DNA of 64,000 nt. It comes from Mesotaenium endlicherianum. Taxonomy: Eukaryota > Streptophyta > Zygnematophyceae > Zygnematales > Mesotaeniaceae. The DNA is taken from the NCBI GenBank assembly GCA_009602735.1, contig WELA01009122.1, forward strand, positions 137,245-201,244, given 5' to 3'. A model generated the notes under the pieces. The model was not told where the DNA came from. It made no database searches and worked only from the letters and a program-made list of their open reading frames with translations. The translations under genes and the position numbers were made by a program. Shown here piece after piece: positions 44,590-56,462 of this stretch (positions within the stretch are counted from its first letter, which is position 1; every line of letters starts with the position of its first letter).

Positions 44590-45505
44590 TGTAACAATCC
44601 GAGCTATTTTAGGCGTATTTGGGATGTTTTCCCAATTACTCAAAGTACGTTATACTATTTATCATATTAGTTGATAAATGATTGCATCATATTCAGTTAT
44701 TCGTCACACGCGTGTGTCAATTAATTCCTGGTCGATTTGCAAAACGATCGATACTATTGCAAAATGCGTCGTAACGTAATTCGACTACTTCGCAAAAGTA
44801 CGACATAATTATTCATAAAGCTACTCTGATTAAATATGAGATGATAACTATAATAATCATTGTTTGATTAAGTTATTTTGATGTTCATTATTTTGGATAA
44901 TGCACAATCATTGATTTCGCATTTACGACCAGTCGTTAATACGAACAAACTGTCGTAAAAGTCAAACGACACATTATATGCAAAGCGACTTTGCATCCGA
45001 GCAGATTCGAACCCGCGACTTGTCGTTTGAATCGTTCACACCTAACCAATTGGCCAAAGTAGCTTTTTGAACTACCGGTTCATGACAAAAGCATCTGTAT
45101 GCGACTCCGCGAGCAGTCGCGACTTTTCGGAAAGTCGCGAGAACGAGAAAACGCTCGTTTGGCGCAAAACGGTTTTTCGGAAATTGTCGAAAAGTCTCCT
45201 AACGGCCAAACGGCGCGTTTCGAGCATTCAACCGAAATGGGTCGTACCCTTTTGCCTGATTTCGTTGACATGAACCAGTGCTTTAGGTGGTGACTCGAAG
45301 CACTCCAGTGCCTCACGTTGTGCAGGCATAAATATTGTAGAGTCATTGTGAGTGCAACTCTCACAAGCACACATTCTATGTTAATTTTCATTTTAGCTTT
45401 CTTGAGGATTTGTCAATTTGCACAAGTATATAAATTTTCTTTCCACTTCATTCAAATATTCCTTGGATACCAAGAAAGATCCTCTCGAAAAGCAGAAACG
45501 TTACA
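44590..45505 (+). repeat. 5' LTR of C2
   Basis: 916 bp, TGTAACAATCCGAG...GAAACGTTACA. The antisense tRNA-like module is at 44993-45063. The TATA region reads cataaatatt near 45330. It is followed at 45506 by ttggtatcggagccg, an iMet-type PBS. Confidence 0.88.
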
Positions 45506-46259
45506 TTGGTATCGGAGCCGATCTCAATTTCCCCAAGGATTTTATTTTGTAGTGGTTGGAACATATGTTTTGGGAAAATATACTTTGGGGCAAATTTTGG
45601 TATTGGGAAGGTCACCCATCCCACTCCTGCCCTGACCTAACGGTCGCTCATCGTAGCATTTTCAGAGGGAATTTTTTCTCCATTTTCCGGCGTTTCCTTA
45701 CGCAGGCGCCGACGCAGCGGTTGTTGGTGCAAATGCGCTGCTGCTGCTCTTGCCGCTGGCCACGACGACAACCTCAACGGTCCCTCAGGCCAACTAGGCG
45801 CTGTCGAAATTTTTTTCGTTGAACCCTTTTTTTGCCACGTTCATTGCGCACAGTCGCTTTGTTTCCAAGATGGTTATTAACACCGCAATTCATTCATACT
45901 TGCAGGCTGTCCAGGGGGTTGCTAGCACATCTAGAACCGCTGGCGACGCTACTCTTCAGCCCCTCCCACTTGCCACCCCTGGGCAGGCCTCGGCATCGAC
46001 GCTTACCCACAAGCCCTCCCCGCCGGAAGAATTTTAAGGTCGCCCAAAGTCCACTTTAGCTCGCGAGACGAGACAACAAAAGGAGCCAGCCGTACAGCCT
46101 CGTCGTCACCCTGTTTGCACTATACGTCCTCCTCATACCGATTTCCGTAAGGGGTGTCCGAAATGGCATAACCCTTCCAAAAGCGAAAACATTGCCAATT
46201 CACCAGGACATGCCCTAAAGACTCGCAAGATTAATAACATCAAGACTCGTCCCCACATT

Positions 46260-48742
46260 GTGGCGCCAGGTATGTGTTTTTCATGTGGCAAAAAGGGACA
46301 TACCTTTAAAACAAGTCCTTCAAAAAAGGATTCGCGGTATAGTCCCGACGACGTAGCTCAGGAGCCAGTCATTGCGCCTCCTTCTGAGCTATTGACAACA
46401 CTACTTAGTGAGCAAGAACTTCTAGGTGTATGTCCACATACACCCAAGATCCTTGTTCTCTCTGGCATACCCAATATTGATGTATTCCATTCAGAATATA
46501 TTAGTATGCAAGTGTTGAGCTTTGAGGAGTTTACGGAACTCAAGTGTATCCATGCTTGCATGTTCTTGCACTTCCAACCGCATGATTCTAACATTGTACA
46601 GTGTTACGAACACGTGTCTCGATTACGAAAAACGCACAAGTGTCTTGCACCAATTTATATTGCTGCATTCACGAAAAAACGCTTGTACTCTGACCAGATT
46701 ACTCGATTTCAAGCGCGATCGGCAATGCAAAATGGGATTTTGGTAAAGGACCTCCATAATTCCCACATTCCTCTCAAGGCGAGGGCATTGCTAGTGATGC
46801 ATAATGCTTCTTTGGGATTAAGTATGACATTTGAAACGAAGGTTTCAGGCAAATTATGCTTTACAGTCATTGATTCAAGGTCATCAGTGAGCTTCGCTAG
46901 TGCACGTTTTGCACAAGGTATGAAGCTGCTTCCAATACTCAAGGACGAGACACTTCGCCTCGGCGATGGCTTGTTAGCTTGTGTTTTTGGAAAATTAAGT
47001 TATAACTAAAAGCGCAGTCATACATCGGCCACGTACAAATCTACGTCACTGAATTGCCGCATGGAATTGACGCAATTTCGGGTAATGATTGGCTTACGCA
47101 AACAAGTGCATTGCTTGACTTCGGTCAAAAGACACACATTGTACGCAAGGGGACCAAGAAGATTACTCTTCAGTCCCTTAAGCCCAATATGGCCTTGGAT
47201 AGTCCTTCAAAGACTCTTCTATTGTCCATAAAGCAAGCTCGACGTTTGGCAAAGCACGGTCAAAATGTTTTCTATGGATTACTAAGACCCGATTCCCCAG
47301 CAACTTCCACTACTCTCTTTATGCAAGAGCCGATGTTGGACGTTACTGGTCATGAGGAAACACACACAGCTGAAATTTATGCTCTTTTGCAAAAGTATAA
47401 GTCAGTGTTTCCAAGTCAAATACCAGCCGGGCTTCCGCTTGACAGGGGTATTGGACACACAATCCCTCTCATTCCCGATTCTCAACCGACTTGGCGACCA
47501 ATTTATCGCCTAAGCCCATTGGAGATGAACAAAATGAAGGACCAAATTAGCGACTTCCTAGCGAAAGGATGGATTGAGCCGAGCTCTTCTCCATTCGGCG
47601 CCCCCATCCTATTTGTTCAAAAAAAAGATGGGACGCTTAGAATGTGCATTGATTATTGTGCGTCGAACAACATAACAGTTGATAACCGCTATTCGTTGCC
47701 TCGCATTGATGATTTGTTTGATTTGTTGCAGGGGGCATGCGTGTTCTCCTTGCTTGATTTAGTCCAAGGCTATCATTAAATTTGAATCACACCAGAGGAT
47801 GTCCCCAAAACAGCGTTTTGTACGCCTATTGGGCACTTCTAATACAAAGTCCTAAGTTTTGGACTTACCAATGCACCAGCGACGTTCCGAAGTACGATGA
47901 ACGACCTTACTTGGGAAAATTTGTCCAGGTTTACCTCGACGATATCCTCGTGTATTCAAAGAACACGGACGAGCATTACAAACACCTCGAATTGGTGTTG
48001 CAAATCCTTCGTGAGCAACAGTTGTATGCTAAGCTCAAGAAATGTTCGTTTCTAAAGGATGAACTTTTGTACCTGGGACATATAGTGGGTTCGAAAAGGG
48101 TGCGCCCTGACCCAGCCAAGATTGCGTGCGTCGCTGATTGGCCTGTCCAAAAAAAATGTACATACTGTACGTTCATTCCTTGGGTTTGCTAATCACTTTT
48201 GTAAGTTTATGCAAGGCTATTTAGTGATGGCCGCGCCACTCACTGCTCTGACGAGGAAAGATAAGCAGTTCATTTGGGATGAGAATACGCAACATGCGTT
48301 TGAGCGCATTAAGTATGCACTCACTAATGCGCCACTTCTTTCATTAGCCGATCCCGACTTGCCTTACGAGGTAGTCGCCAATGCGTCTGGTGTTGGAATA
48401 GGGGCAATACTGCTGCAGGCAGGGAAGCCTATCAGTTTTGAGAGTCGTAAGCTGACACCTGCCGAACAAAATTACTCGACAGAGTAGGAGCTCTGGGCAG
48501 TCATATACGCTTTGAAAACTTGGCGATGTTATTTGGAAGGCTGCAAGGGTTTGACAATGGTTACGAACCACTGCCCAAATACCTTCTCTCAAATTCAGCC
48601 AACGCTATCGAGGCGCCAGACAAGATGGTCTGAGTTCTTGCAACGATTCCACTTTAACTGGGCATATCACCCTAGTCGTAACAATATTGCTAACCCTCTA
48701 AGTCAAATTCCCCATCACCACTTGATGTTGGGGTGTTGCTAG
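46260..48742 (+). pseudogene. gag end, protease, RT and RNase H region of C2
   Basis: Zinc knuckle CFSCGKKGHTFKT (about 46271). Protease-like stretch near 46850-46990 (KLCFTVIDSRSSVSFASARF) and [116 protein letters not shown]. RNase H: YEVVANASGVGIGAILLQAG and SFESRKLTPAEQNYSTE. Typical chromovirus order. Broken copy. Confidence 0.82.
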
Positions 48743-48947
48743 TTTGCAAGAACAAAATAGTCAGGCTTCGAGGGCGGCCACTCTTGATTCTTTTGTACCC
48801 CCCCAAACGACTGGCGTTGCCCGGCCTGGTGACGCGGACCAAACCGATTTGGATAGCATGCATAACTTGCAAGTACTTGACCTGCATCAACCATTTCGCA
48901 AGTGTTATCTCAAAGATCCGTTTTTCCTAGGTCTCTAAGGTACTGGC

Positions 48948-50452
48948 TTGAACGGTGTAGCCAAAACAATGGACAGTATGGATAAAAGGAAAGAACACTC
49001 AAGCTATTCGTTCGAGGACGGTTTTTGGTGGCACAGTAGGCGCATTGCTGTCCCAGAAGGCCGAGTAAGACATGTGCTACTACAAGAAGCGCATGACTCT
49101 CCTTACTCAGGTCACCATGGAATTACCAAAACCACACACGCTTTGCGCCGAGGGTACATTTGGCCGTCCCTTAAGGTTGATGTTGTTGAGTACATCCTCA
49201 ACTGCGCAACATGTCAGAGGAATAAGCCGAGCAATACGTTGCCAGCTGGGAAGTTGCAACCATTGGAACTTGCATGTGCTCCTTGGGAAAGCATAAGCCT
49301 CGACTTTGTCGTCGAATTGCCTACCACCGATAGAGTACACAATGGGGTGTTAACGATCGTGGATCGTTTCACTAAGATGGTGCACTTTGTGGCCACTAAA
49401 TCATCGCTTGATGCCGTCGAGACCGCGCATCTCTTCGTGGATCATGTGTTCAAGTTGCATGGCATGTCGAAAGAAATCATAAGTGATCGTGACAGTAGAT
49501 TTACGAGCCACTTCTGGCAGGAAGTTTGCTCGCATTTCGGCTCGAACCTTAAGATGTCAACTAGCTTCCATCCCCAGACCGATGGTCACACAGAGCGTTT
49601 GAACCGCGTTCTGCAACAATTCCTTAGGCATTATGTGAATCCTTGCTAAGACAACTAGGACACCCTCCTTTCAGTTGCAAAGTTCGCTGTTAATAATGAT
49701 TATCAGGAAAGTGTTACGGAACTCCATTTTTCCTTAACTATGGGCGACATCTGCACACTCCCCTGACACACGTTGTTCAAAGTAAGACGGGGATGTCAAC
49801 CATGAGAGTGCCAAGTGCACGCCTATTTGTCCATTCTCTTTAAGAGGTGCACAAAAACGCGAAGTTGGCTTTAGCCGCTGCTCGAGATTGGCAGAAAACG
49901 TTTGCTGACACATACAGGACTGAGTTAAGTCTTCAAGTTGGCAATAAAGTACTTTTGCAAACTAAAAACCTCCAACTCAAGCACCCAGGAAAGCGCAAGC
50001 TTCTGCCCCGCTGGGTAGGCCCCATTATCGTTATCGCAAAGGTTGGACCTGTTGCATACTGACTGAATTTGCCTAAATCCATGGGGCGAACGCATCCTGT
50101 GTTCCATGTCTGTTTATTTAAGCTGTTTAGGTTCGATGGCCGCTATCAGCCGCAAGCACCGGAACTGGAACTCGCCGATGATGATAAGGCCTGGGATGTA
50201 GAGGAGGTCTTAGGACACCGCTACACTCGTCATAAGCCTCCACGCGTGGAGCTTTTAATAAAGTGGCTTGATTACGATTCCAGCTGGAATTCGTACAAAC
50301 CACAGGACAAAATCCTACATGACTGTAAGGACCTGGTTCACCAATATTGGTTACGATGGGCTGCCGCTCAACAGCTTTGTCCCACGGGCAATGTGCTACC
50401 CGGGCCAATTTGTAAGCCAAGGAACAAACGCAAAAGAGACGCGGCCAACTAA
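48948..50452 (+). pseudogene. Integrase and chromodomain of C2
   Basis: Integrase zinc finger (SGHHGITKTTHALRRGYIWP, LNCATCQRNK), core (SLDFVVELPTTDRVHNGVLT, EIISDRDSRFTSHFWQEVCS, FHPQTDGHTERLNRVLQQFL), C-terminal part (RTELSLQVGNKVLLQTKNLQ) and a chromodomain-like end (AWDVEEVLGHRYTRHKPP, VELLIKWLDYDSSWNSYKP). It closely matches C1 at 39518-40870. Broken copy. Confidence 0.83.
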
Positions 50453-50592
50453 TCGCTCTTTTCCGTCACTGTGATGATGCATAGTCCAATCGCTCACCAG
50501 TATTTTCCGCTACTCAAGGCTAGTATTGACACATTCAGGCTTAAAAGACGTACGCTTAACAAGGACGTTAAGTTCTTTCAAGGGGGGAGGAG

Positions 50593-51484
50593 TGCAACGA
50601 TCCGCGCTAGTTTAGGCATATTTGGGATGTTTTCCCAATTACTCAAAGTACGTTATACTATTTATCATATTATTTGATAATTGATTGCATCATATTCAGT
50701 TATTCGCCACACGCGTGTGTCAATTTATTCCTGGTCGATTGGCGAAACGACCGAGATACTATTGCAAGAAGCGTCGTAACGTAATTCGACTACTTCGCAA
50801 AAGTACGACATAATTATTCATAAAGTTACTTTGATTAACTATGAGATGATAACTGTATTAATCATTGTGTGATTAAATTATTTTGATTGTCATTATTTTG
50901 GATAATGCACAATCACTGATTTTGGATTTACGACCAGTTGTTAATACGAACAAACAGTCGTAGAAGTCAAACGACACATAATATGCAAAGCGACTTTGCA
51001 TCCGAGTGGATTCCAACCCGCGACTTGTCGTTTGAAATGTTCACACCTGACCGATTGGCCAAAGTAGCTTATTAAACTACCGGTTCATGACAAAAGCATG
51101 TGTACGCGATTCCGAGAGCAGTTGCGACTTTTCGGAAAGTCGCAAGAACGCGAAAATGCTCGTTTGGCGCGAAAGGGTTTTTTGGAAACCGTCGAAAAGT
51201 CTCCAAACGGTTAAACGGCGCGTTTCGAGCATTCAGCCGAAATGGGTCGTACCCTTTCGCCTGATTTTGTTGACATGAACTAGTGCCCTAGGTGGTGACT
51301 TGAAGCACTCCAGTGCCTCACGTTGTGCAGGTTTAAATACCTGTAGAGTCATTGTGAGTGCAACTCTCACAAGCACACATTCTTCGAGGATTGGTCAATT
51401 TGCACAAGTATATAGATTTTCTTTCCACTTCATTCAAATATTCCTTGACCACCGAGGAAAAGATCCTCTCAAAAAGCAGAAACG
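50593..51484 (+). repeat. 3' LTR of C2
   Basis: About 892 bp, clearly the pair of 44590-45505 but diverged. The antisense tRNA-like module is at 50998-51068. The TATA region CAGGTTTAAATACCTG (51328-51343) is again palindromic, with arms unlike those in C1. Confidence 0.88.
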
Positions 51485-51488
51485 TGCT

Positions 51489-51890
51489 AGCAGGCCCCCA
51501 CACGTCTAAATGGACCAACTCCAAGGACTCTGTGGCCCTCGTCACCTCTCCTCCTCTTGGAATTGCTGCTCTCGACTGTTCTCCCATCTGGCACCCTCTG
51601 CAAAACTCCAAGCTCTGCCCACTGAAATCTGGTAGTCCTCTATGCATATCCTTCGACATCTTCTTCAACTTCCGCTCACTGATATGTCCCAGTCTCTAAT
51701 GCCACAGGTTCATGTCTCCACTCTTCGTCACTTCAACATGGACCACTCCTGCTGAGTCTGCCGCTTAGGCCTCCAGGGCCTGCAATCCACGCACCACCTC
51801 AGCTTCAAACTTCAGCTGGAACAAACTTCCCTTTACTGCTGCCTTATGTGCTTTCAGGACAACTTCTCCCTTTTCAGTAAAATTTGAGCA
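51489..51890 (-). pseudogene. copia integrase N-terminal part
   Basis: Contains the GAG-pre-integrase/zinc-finger words GHISERKLKKMSKDM, LEFCRGCQMGEQSRAAIPRG and LELVHLDVWGPAS, the usual start of the copia integrase core. The rest lies at 43387-44589 beyond C2. Confidence 0.8.
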
Positions 51891-51898
51891 GGCGGAAC

Positions 51899-52401
51899 TG
51901 TAGGGAAACAGATAGATGAAGTACTTAGTGAAATATAATACTTTATCTATTCAAGACAAGGATCTTTGAACACAAGTGGTAGCTTCTTGAAAGAGAGATG
52001 GCTTCTTGAAAGTTAATATATTTCTGGATTTTGGCAAGTACAAGAGTGATTCTGGAATGTCTTTCTATGTTTTAGCTCTTGTTTATATACTTGCTACATA
52101 AGTAATTTCTAGGAAAGTGTATGGTGATGTGTTGGCACCCAACACATCCCAAAACTTGCCACCTCTTTCTAGAATAATGTACACATGTCCTTTTGACCTA
52201 AAAATGGCACATTTGACTTTTGCCACATGGAGTTCTTCTAGGTCTTTCCTCTAACTTCGAAAATGCCTTGAAAGTTTCAAAGGACATGAACCAAGTTACT
52301 AGAGTACCTATTCACACTTGACTCCACACAATAATACTCCAAATATATTTGAAAACATTAAAATATATGCAAAGTAATATATAATAACTCAAATCACTAC
52401 A
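51899..52401 (-). repeat. Solo LTR, family E, inserted in copia
   Basis: 503 bp, TGTAGGGA...TCACTACA, matching the E LTRs at 6877-7378 and 62024-62526. It is flanked by a perfect 5-bp target-site duplication GGAAC (51894-51898 and 52402-52406) and interrupts copia coding sequence, so it is a true solo LTR left after recombination of a full E element. Confidence 0.93.
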
Positions 52402-52409
52402 GGAACTCT

Positions 52410-53527
52410 CAAACACCACCTTGTTCTCCAATGTAGTAGTCTTGGGCACAGAGAACAGATTCTTCACTAAGCCAGGGGTGTGCAAAACATCCTGCATTGT
52501 GAATTTCCACCGCTTCCTTCCAATCTTTGAATGCACAACTACCTTTCCTGTGCCAATCCCTTGCAGCAAATTTCCATCTCCCACTCTAATAGGAACAGGC
52601 TCACACAGCTTGTAGTCATACAAGAGATCACTTCGTGGCGTGCAGTGCCTGGAGGATCTTGAGTCTACATACCACCTGTTCCTATCCTCCTCTTCCGCAC
52701 ATGTATATGCTTCATCAACAATGACAGCATGTGCATTCTCTCATGGGCACGAGAGGATGTACCTTCACTCTTCCTCTGTGGGCAACCTGGCAATGTGGCC
52801 CTTCTCATCACATCTGTAACAAACAAAGTCTGTGCAGCTCGATGCCAAATGCCCAGGCTTTCCACAGTGATAGCACGCCCTCACTCCTCCCCTGCCTCTT
52901 CCTCCTTGATGGCCGCCTCTGCTGGATGACCCTCCTCCTCCTTGACTTGTGTTGGCCAAATTTTTCTCCTTCATTTGCAGAGCCAGACCTCCTGCTGTTG
53001 CTTTCTTTACTCTAACCATCTCCATCTTCTTTTCACTGTTCAGCAGTCTGGTCTCCACCACTCTCAGTGTCATGGCATTTACTTCCATGTTGAGTAGTAC
53101 CTCCTTTGTCATATTGAACTCAGGTCTCAGTCCCATTAGCAGTTGGATCACTTGGTCTGCCTCTGTTACCTCAGCTTCAATAGCTCGCAATTCTTGACTT
53201 AACTTCAGCATGCGGGAGAAGTACCCCTGTATGCCTTCTCCATCTTCCATTGCAAACCCATTGAACTGCCTCTTGTAGATTCGCTTGCTGGCTGTGCTGA
53301 CTGACTGATGAAATCTTCAATGCAATCCACACTTCTCTACTGGTTGTCAATCTGCACACTCTCAGCAGAGGCTCCGTCCCCAAGCTCTTGATCAGGTTGG
53401 AGAAAGCATGTGCCTCCTTTCTCTTCCACTTCGCACGCTCCTCCTCTCTGGTCGTCACATATGCTACTGATGCTCCTGCTGCCAACCCTACTGGCAACGT
53501 ATCTATCTCGAGAATAATATCCTTCAA
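52410..53527 (-). pseudogene. copia gag and protease region
   Basis: Gag: EERAKWKRKEAHAFSNLIKS, MEDGEGIQGYFSRMLKLSQE, VIQLLMGLRPEFNMTKEVLL (UBN2-type gag), a Gly/Ser/Arg-rich stretch, then two zinc knuckles CYHCGKPGHLASSC (about 52877) and CYRCDEKGH (about 52820). Protease region: RWYVDS-type start near 52680, LYDYKLCEPVPIRVGDGNLL and FTMQDVLHTPGLVKNLFSVP. Broken copia parts on the minus strand. Confidence 0.82.
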
Positions 53528-53614
53528 CTCGTACCGTGCTAACTACGCCATACACTTCATTGACCACACAAAGTACTCTGTACTCTTCCCATCAAAGTGC
53601 GGCATCCTCGAATC

Positions 53615-53630
53615 GCCTGCTCCAATACCA
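53615..53630 (-). promoter_or_regulatory. Primer-binding site of the copia element
   Basis: Minus strand TGGTATTGGAGCAGGC begins directly at the LTR end (53631), an iMet-type primer site usual for plant copia elements. Confidence 0.85.
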
Positions 53631-54105
53631 TGTTGTAATTCCTCTTCATCCATCTCTTCTTCTCACCGCATTTTCCTCTAAGTTGATCACACAGACAACT
53701 TCTTCTCTCCTCAAGTCACACAGACTTAGCTGGTAACACAAACAGCTTCCTTTAGTCACACAGACAAGGCCACACAGACCTGTAGCAGATCAAGCACTTA
53801 GCATAGATCTTGCACACACTCTTTCCTTGGAGACTCTTCTTCTTTCTTACACACAGGAGTTCACTATACATCTTCTTTCACAGCGCCTATATTCACTTGG
53901 TGGCTGCTCACCTACCTCACACTCATCGATACTCTACACCTAATGTCCTATTGCCCTACACATCTACACAATCAACACAATGTCAACACATTGATAATTC
54001 ACCCACTTTGACTACAGTATAAGTCTACTCTATGCATCGACACACACACATGTCAGCACACTAAACCGACACAAGAAATAGAGTCAGGAGTGCTTATTTA
54101 CAACA
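53631..54105 (-). repeat. 5' LTR of the copia element
   Basis: 475 bp with palindromic ends TGTTGTAA...TTACAACA. It matches the solo LTR at 14948-15419. Confidence 0.88.
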
Positions 54106-55093
54106 CTATTTCAATCACTATTGCTACGATGTGATTGAGGCCTTTCTGTGTACAAGTTGTCAAACATTTTGTTACCAACTGGAAATGTAGCAATGTTTAA
54201 TGTGTTTCATGATTATGAAGCTTCTATTTAGTTCTGACATCTTCAAAACCTTGTGCTTTAATAAGTGGTAGGATGGTGGGTCATGTCTCCTTAAACATGT
54301 GCAATATGAAGTGAGTGCAAGAAGAGGGTAATCATGTATGAAGCATCCCTGATTGTAGGTAAAGTTAGACGAGTGTCCGTGTCACCTGAATTTACAATTT
54401 TTTAAATTTATGCCTTCAATGAAGATAATGTGCATTGGAGAAAGGTGTCAAAGTTGTAACTTGTGTTAAAGCTGCACAGACATGTATTAGAATGTATTAG
54501 AATGTTACTATATGGATTTAAGTAGTGGTTGTAATAACAAATCATAACCTATTTAATTCTGAATTTACAGAGTGTACACACAAAATGTATTATAGGTTAT
54601 TTCTTCTCTAATGTCACTGGGTGGGCTACCAATATCCTGTAGCTCTAACAGTGTAACACAGCCTTAGCGGTACGTGTTGTCATGTTAAGGTGATGTATGT
54701 GTGTTTTGATTTTAAAGTTTACTAGTCCAAGGTGTAAGACTTAATTTTACGTAGTTGAACTTTAAAATGGGAACAGTGTCAAGCCCAAGTGTCGCGACAA
54801 CTTGCTTTGTCAAGACTTGACACTCTGTTTGTCGAGAGGTTGAAATCGATGAAGAGCGTGCACACCAGCTGACATGGCCGCAGCGAACGTGCACGCGATT
54901 TGGTCTTACGCTTACGTGTACACACACCAAAGATTTGGATGAGGCTATATAAAGGAAAACCAAAACCGACAGGTCAATAGATCGAAGTCGGCCATTTTGT
55001 CGAATTATACTTCGTATACATGTATTTACCAAATACGACATATTTTAGCGTATAATCCGCACTCGACCGACCTATACGCACATGTCGAATAAA
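54106..55093. other. No recognised gene; isolated TATA-like site
   Basis: AT-rich DNA without long frames or element motifs. A strong TATA-like word (gaggctatataaagg, about 54941-54955) is followed by aaaaccgacaggtcaatag. It might be a promoter remnant of an unrecognised element, but no gene follows on the plus strand. Confidence 0.4.
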
Positions 55094-55471
55094 TAGGCCC
55101 GGGAGTTATCCACGTTGGTAGTCCCATCATCTCGAATCGCCATCTGCCTAAGGCGTCATCTGGCAACTCATCTAGCACACCACACTTAGATGCACAGCTA
55201 CGATGTTCGATCACCGGTGGTACCACTTAAGGGGGTCAGCTGGCTGTCAAAGAATGGCTGTCAAAGAATGTGTCAATGAACTTACTTGAGTAAATCTCAG
55301 CCTGCTGCTATTGGCCAATTCATTATACTGAATACCACTAGAAAGCCATTATACTGATATACAACTAAAGGCCAATATACTAAATATTTACTAAAGTTAA
55401 ATAAAATGAACTTATTTATCTATTACAATTAACGGGTACATTTTACTTACTGATATATTAATTCATTACAG
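55094..55471 (-). repeat. Partial LTR, family B
   Basis: Distal half of a B LTR, starting near ggcccgggagttatcc and ending aattcattaca at 55471. It starts at nearly the same internal position as the partial LTR at 10091. The hairpin loop segment (gctgtcaaagaatg) is duplicated in tandem here (about 55248-55278). Confidence 0.75.
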
Positions 55472-55770
55472 ATAACTTGTGCTCTTCCCTGTACTCTGAT
55501 GAAGCAGGACCTAGTGGGGTGGCAACCAGGGTAACAGTAGCACAACTTACAGCAGAAGATAGGTTCACTGGAAGACACTTTCCTATAGGAGTTGAGAAGA
55601 GGAAGTATTATGTCGTGTCTGTTGCGGGTACGTTTGAACAACGTGCCAATAGTAAGAGAGATAAGTATAGTGATTACAAGTGTATGTCTTGTAGTGTGTA
55701 CTTGTGCACTGCTCCCTGTTTTCTGGTATACCACACCACCAGGTATATTCTCCATCTAGATTAAGGATCT
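55472..55770 (+). pseudogene. piggyBac-type transposase, C-terminal cysteine-rich fragment
   Basis: The frame at 55477-55764 reads DRFTGRHFPIGVEKRKYY, then KYSDYKCMSCSVYLCTAPCF and LVYHTTRYI. The pattern H-F-P...Y-x-C-x2-C-x-V-x-L-C-x3-P-C-F-x-x-Y-H is the C-terminal zinc-binding domain of piggyBac (PGBD) transposases. The first Cys pair of that domain, expected near YVVSVAG, is not intact. Only this last exon-like part is present, between a partial and a solo B LTR. The DDE core is not in the window. A plain DNA-transposon fossil. Confidence 0.7.
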
Positions 55771-55781
55771 TCAAGGAAAAA

Positions 55782-56462
55782 TGAAATGAATCGACTAACC
55801 AATAGGCAATCAACAATCAATAAAAGATCTTTATATCAGCAAGTAATCTTCATGGTATTTATCGTTAACTGATTTAACAACAACAACAATACACTAGCAG
55901 TGAACAATACTCACAAGTCAAATGCAAGTAAACGAGCATCAATCATGCAATCAGTAAAATCATACATAAGCAAGGTTAGAAGACAATTTGCATCAATGGC
56001 TTCTCGTCTTGGATTTAGATGTTGCTTAGTAAGCGATACAAGAGAGTTGGCCTTGTTTCCAAATGCCAAACTCGAAAGCAATACCTAGCATATGTACAGG
56101 GATTACGTTTATTGTTCAACGGCAAATGCGATGGCACCGCTTACCCGGGAGTTAACCACGTTGGTAGGACCTCGGCTAACCAAATCCACAGCCATCTCCC
56201 ATTATCCCAAATCGCCATCCACCTTAAGGGTGTCAGTTGGCCACTCATCTAGCACACCACACCTAAATGCATGACTAGGCAGTTTGCTGCTACCGAGTAC
56301 GGCAGTGAGCTAACTGTCAAAGAATGTGTTAGCAAGCTGACCTAAGTCAACAGGCTGACCTAATTAAATCCAACTTGCTGCTCTCGGCTGAGTCATTAAA
56401 CTAAGTATTATAAATCTAGCAGACTAAATTCCAACTAATGTATAGCAAGCTGATTCATTACA
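55782..56462 (-). repeat. Solo LTR, family B
   Basis: 681 bp, TGAAATGAATCGAC...TGATTCATTACA on the plus strand. It is flanked by AAAAA on both sides (55777-55781 and 56463-56467), consistent with a 5-bp target-site duplication, although a homopolymer is weak proof. No internal B sequence adjoins it. Confidence 0.85.

Larger units (their letters stand above)
44590..51484 (+). mobile_element. Ty3/gypsy chromovirus C2 inserted in copia, broken
   Basis: All major parts are in order: 5' LTR (44590-45505), PBS (45506 on), gag remnant with zinc knuckle (45640-46330), protease and RT (about 46830-48190), RNase H (48240-48740), integrase (48950-49650), chromodomain (about 50160-50300), polypurine tract (aaggggggaggag) and 3' LTR (50593-51484). 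A TGCT direct repeat flanks it (44586-44589 and 51485-51488), consistent with a target-site duplication in the copia integrase gene. Both LTRs have visibly drifted and the coding region is broken at many places, so it is an old insertion. Confidence 0.88.
42009..54105 (-). mobile_element. Ty1/copia element, broken, split by C2 and a solo E LTR
   Basis: Minus strand. In element order: LTR (54105-53631), PBS (53630-53615), gag with two zinc knuckles (about 53527-52760), protease (about 52670-52410), solo E LTR insertion (52401-51899), integrase N-terminal part (51890-51489), C2 insertion (51484-44590), integrase core and C-terminus (44589-43800), RT (43330-42600), RNase H (42600-42012). The far end meets the C1 LTR, so no 3' LTR is seen. 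The PR-IN-RT-RH order is diagnostic of copia. Broken at several places. Confidence 0.88.

Noticed and set aside
55002-55025. loxP-like word (tacttcgtatacatgtat)
   Set aside because: Only a partial, one-sided resemblance with no inverted arm; chance in AT-rich DNA.
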